From contig DASSVP010000187.1 of the NCBI GenBank assembly GCA_035705985.1, positions 1-14,329 of the forward strand: DNA of 14,329 bases, given 5' to 3'. The translations under genes were made by a program, and so were the position numbers. Of the stretch, positions 12,504-14,329 are shown in pieces. Position 1 is the first letter of the stretch, and every line of letters starts with the position of its first letter. This DNA is from JACVRW01 sp035705985 (lineage in GTDB: Bacteria > Actinomycetota > Thermoleophilia > Solirubrobacterales > Thermoleophilaceae). The notes under the pieces were generated by a model. The model worked only from the letters and a program-made list of their open reading frames with translations, was not told the DNA's origin and ran no database searches.

Positions 12504-13064
12504 ATGGGCGAGCCCGGCACCAAGGAGGTCCTCAACCTCGAGGACCTTGAGGCGAGCGGCGGGATCCGCACCGGCCGCAAGCACATCCTGTCGATCCTCG
12601 TCGAGAACAAGCCGGGCGTGCTCGCGCGCATCGCCGGCCTGTTCGCCCGGCGCGGCTTCAACATCGACTCGCTGGCGGTGGGCGCGACCGACGACACGTC
12701 GATCTCACGGATCACCCTGACCGTCGACGGCGCCGCGCACCCGATCGACCAGGTCACGAAGCAGCTCCACAAGCTGGTCCACGTGATCAAGATCCGCGAC
12801 CTCGAGCCGTCCGAGACCGTCGCGCGCGAGCTGGCGCTCTTCAAGATCTCCTGCCAGGACGGCGACGCCCGCGCCCAGGTGATGCAGTTCACCGAGATCT
12901 TCCGCGGGAAGACGGTGGACGTCTCGAAGCGCAGCGTGACCGTCGAGGTCACCGGCACCGACGACAAGATCGAGGCGTTCGAGTCGATGGTGCGCCCCTT
13001 TGGCCTGATCGAGCTGATCCGCACCGGCGAGATCGCCGTGGCCCGCGGCCGAAGCGTCACCTAA
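12504..13064 (+). CDS. ilvN: Acetolactate synthase small (regulatory) subunit
   Basis: IlvN binds and activates IlvB and gives feedback inhibition by valine or other branched-chain amino acids. The 186 residues contain an N-terminal ACT domain (about 26-100: HILSILVENKPGVLARIAGL, then RRGFNIDSLAVGATDD, then QLHKLVHVIKIRDL) and the C-terminal ALS small-subunit domain (ARELALFKISC, FTEIFRGKTVDVS, FGLIELIRTGEIAVARG). Compared with E. coli IlvH and M. tuberculosis IlvN it has a hydrophilic N-terminal extension of roughly 20-24 residues before the ACT domain. The start could therefore be wrong, but ATG 12504, 3 bases after the ilvB stop, fits operon spacing. No strong Shine-Dalgarno is seen (AGG only 3 bases away). 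Product and operon role are secure. Confidence 0.95.
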   Translation: MGEPGTKEVLNLEDLEASGGIRTGRKHILSILVENKPGVLARIAGLFARRGFNIDSLAVGATDDTSISRITLTVDGAAHPIDQVTKQLHKLVHVIKIRDLEPSETVARELALFKISCQDGDARAQVMQFTEIFRGKTVDVSKRSVTVEVTGTDDKIEAFESMVRPFGLIELIRTGEIAVARGRSVT

Positions 13065-13138
13065 CCGCCCCTCCGGTAACGCTCCTGCCACCTGGCGGAT
13101 GAGGGCGGTGTGGGCGGCGGTTCGTCATCCTCTGGTGC
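13065..13138. other. 74-base gap between ilvN and menF
   Basis: I see no convincing terminator, promoter hexamer or small gene here. Short complementary pieces (ACCG with CGGT around 13073, GCCA with TGGC around 13088) are too weak to call. The menF frame is closed by TGA 13100-13102. Confidence 0.4.
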
Positions 13139-14329
13139 GTGACCGTTGGCGTTCGTCGCTCCGATGGTGCGTTTGCGCTGACCGTGGAGGCGGTGGAGCG
13201 GCTGCGCGGGCGGGTGGAGCGCGCGCTGGTGGAAGCGCGGCGGGGTGCGGGCGTGGTCGCGGGCATCACGGTGCCGATCGATCCCGAGCTCGACCTCAGT
13301 GCTGCCGTGCTCGCGGCCCGGCGGCCCGGCGACCGCTTCGCGTGCCTCGAACAGCCCGAGCGCGACGGCCAGGTCCTGGCCGCGCTCGGCCAGGCCGAGG
13401 TCATCGAGGCGCGCGGCCCGAATCGCTTCGCGGAGGTGGCGGCCCGGGCGCGCGAGCTGGGCAGGACCGCCGTCGCGGACGATCCCGCGACGGACCCCGA
13501 GCGGCCGCCGGCCTCCGGCCCGGTCTTCGTCGGCGGCTTCGCGTTCGCCCACGACGGCGGCTCCTCGCACGAATGGAGCGGTCTTGCGCCCGCCTGCCTC
13601 GTCCTCCCGGAGGTGGCGCTGAGCCGGCAGGGCGCCGAAGCAAGGCTCACCCTCACCGCCGCCGTTCAACCGGACGACGACACCGATGAGGTGGTGGAGC
13701 GGCTGGTACAGCGGGCGGAGGACCTGAAGCCAACCGGAATCCCGCTCCTCGACCCGGACCCCGTCCAGCGCACCCGCGTGGCCAGCGCGGCGCCCCCCTC
13801 GCACTACGAGCAGGCCGTGGAGCGCGCCGTCGAGCGGATCCGCTCCGGCGAGCTCGAGAAGATCGTGCTCGCCCGCGAGGTGCGCGCGCACGCGCCGTCG
13901 TCTCACGACCCGGGCGCCGTCTTCGGCGCGCTCCGTGAGCTCTTCCCGGCCTGCTACTGCTGGTGCGTCGGCGCGCCGGAGGCCGCGTTCGTCGGCGCCA
14001 GCCCCGAGCTGCTCGTGCGGCGCGACGGCCAGCGCGCGTCCACGGTCGCCCTCGCCGGGACAACGCGCCGGAGCGCCGACCCGGCCGTGGACGACCATCT
14101 CGGCGAGCAGCTTCTGAACAGCTCCAAGGACCGCGAGGAGCAGGCGATCGTGAGCCGCCGCATCGAGCGCACGCTCGCGCCCGTGAGCCTGTGGGTGGCC
14201 GCGGCCGACGATCCGGTGATCGTGAAGGTCCACAACGTCCAGCACCTGGCGACGCCGATCCGCGCACAGCTATCGGATCCGCTACCGGTTGTCGAGTTGG
14301 CCGGCCGGCTGCTGCCGACCCCGGCGGTG
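13139..14329 (+). CDS. menF: Isochorismate synthase, 3' end beyond the window
   Basis: This gene runs open to the window edge; 397 codons are visible. It is a chorismate-utilising enzyme of the isochorismate synthase type (MenF/EntC/DhbC), feeding menaquinone or a catechol siderophore. Family blocks are VGGFAFAHDG (131-140) and the following W146, IRSGELEKIVLAREV (234-248) with Lys241 matching the general base of EntC, FVGASPELLV (284-293) with Glu290 matching its general acid, ALAGTTRR (304-311), LLNSSKDREEQAIV (325-338), QHLAT (368-372) and LLPTPAV at the break. In most relatives the last reads LHPTPAV; here the His is Leu392. GTG 13139 is the first start after an in-frame TGA at 13100. No TANNNT or Shine-Dalgarno precedes it, so the true start may lie later. 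The symbol is a best guess; entC or dhbC cannot be excluded. Missing is roughly the last 60 residues with the GPVGW region. Confidence 0.88.
   Translation, partial: MTVGVRRSDGAFALTVEAVERLRGRVERALVEARRGAGVVAGITVPIDPELDLSAAVLAARRPGDRFACLEQPERDGQVLAALGQAEVIEARGPNRFAEVAARARELGRTAVADDPATDPERPPASGPVFVGGFAFAHDGGSSHEWSGLAPACLVLPEVALSRQGAEARLTLTAAVQPDDDTDEVVERLVQRAEDLKPTGIPLLDPDPVQRTRVASAAPPSHYEQAVERAVERIRSGELEKIVLAREVRAHAPSSHDPGAVFGALRELFPACYCWCVGAPEAAFVGASPELLVRRDGQRASTVALAGTTRRSADPAVDDHLGEQLLNSSKDREEQAIVSRRIERTLAPVSLWVAAADDPVIVKVHNVQHLATPIRAQLSDPLPVVELAGRLLPTPAV

Noticed and set aside
10332..12584. 750-codon open frame antisense to ilvB
   Set aside because: It is a mirror frame of the GC-rich ilvB gene. 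Its composition is low-complexity (Arg, His, Val, Asp) and it spans several genes on the other strand.
13061..14245. 394-codon open frame antisense to menF
   Set aside because: The plus-strand frame carries the complete set of isochorismate synthase motifs; the antisense frame has none.

Overview
This is a gene-dense chromosomal segment from a high-GC actinobacterium, with GC-saturated third codon positions and many GTG starts. The protein style (actinobacterial PcrA, IlvB and IlvN), the leaderless start signals and the WY-type small membrane proteins fit best with the Thermoleophilia/Solirubrobacterales. That assignment is inference and no rRNA is present to confirm it. The order gatC-gatA-gatB followed a few genes later by ilvB-ilvN resembles the arrangement known from Mycobacterium tuberculosis. 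I see no insertion sequence, phage, CRISPR array, tRNA or rRNA, and no gap over 300 bases without a gene.

Layout. (1) 1-1762: 3' part of a pcrA/uvrD-type helicase. (2) 1849-2706: folD, one-carbon folate metabolism. (3) 2719-3716: two overlapping four-helix membrane proteins that look like a tandem duplication. (4) 3709-6898: gatC-gatA-gatB, the tRNA-dependent amidotransferase, as a tight overlapping operon. (5) 6911-7165 on the minus strand: a small Arg/Gly-rich basic protein, convergent with gatB and divergent from the next gene. (6) 7218-10365: a 74-residue protein, a 212-residue membrane-anchored protein, a type II NADH dehydrogenase-like flavoprotein and a tandem GNAT protein. (7) 10387-10811: two tiny membrane proteins, the second with a zinc ribbon. 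(8) 10824-13064: ilvB-ilvN, first step of branched-chain amino acid synthesis. (9) 13139 to the end: an isochorismate synthase (menaquinone or siderophore branch), open at the window edge.

The genes are mostly housekeeping. The most striking pattern is how they start. Seven plus-strand genes have a TANNNT hexamer exactly 7-9 bases before the start codon, the arrangement expected for leaderless transcripts. In three of them the TAG of this hexamer is also the stop codon of the upstream gene. Five other genes start instead by a 4-base GTGA or TTGA overlap with the preceding stop, which suggests translational coupling. This gives a simple reading of the transcription units: folD; the paralog pair; gatCAB; the minus-strand gene; 7218-8067; ndh-GNAT; the small membrane pair; ilvBN; and possibly menF.

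No clearly novel defence or mobile system is present. The least understood parts are the paired small membrane proteins (2719-3716 and 10387-10811), the RGG-like minus-strand protein, and the 74- and 212-residue proteins before the NADH dehydrogenase.
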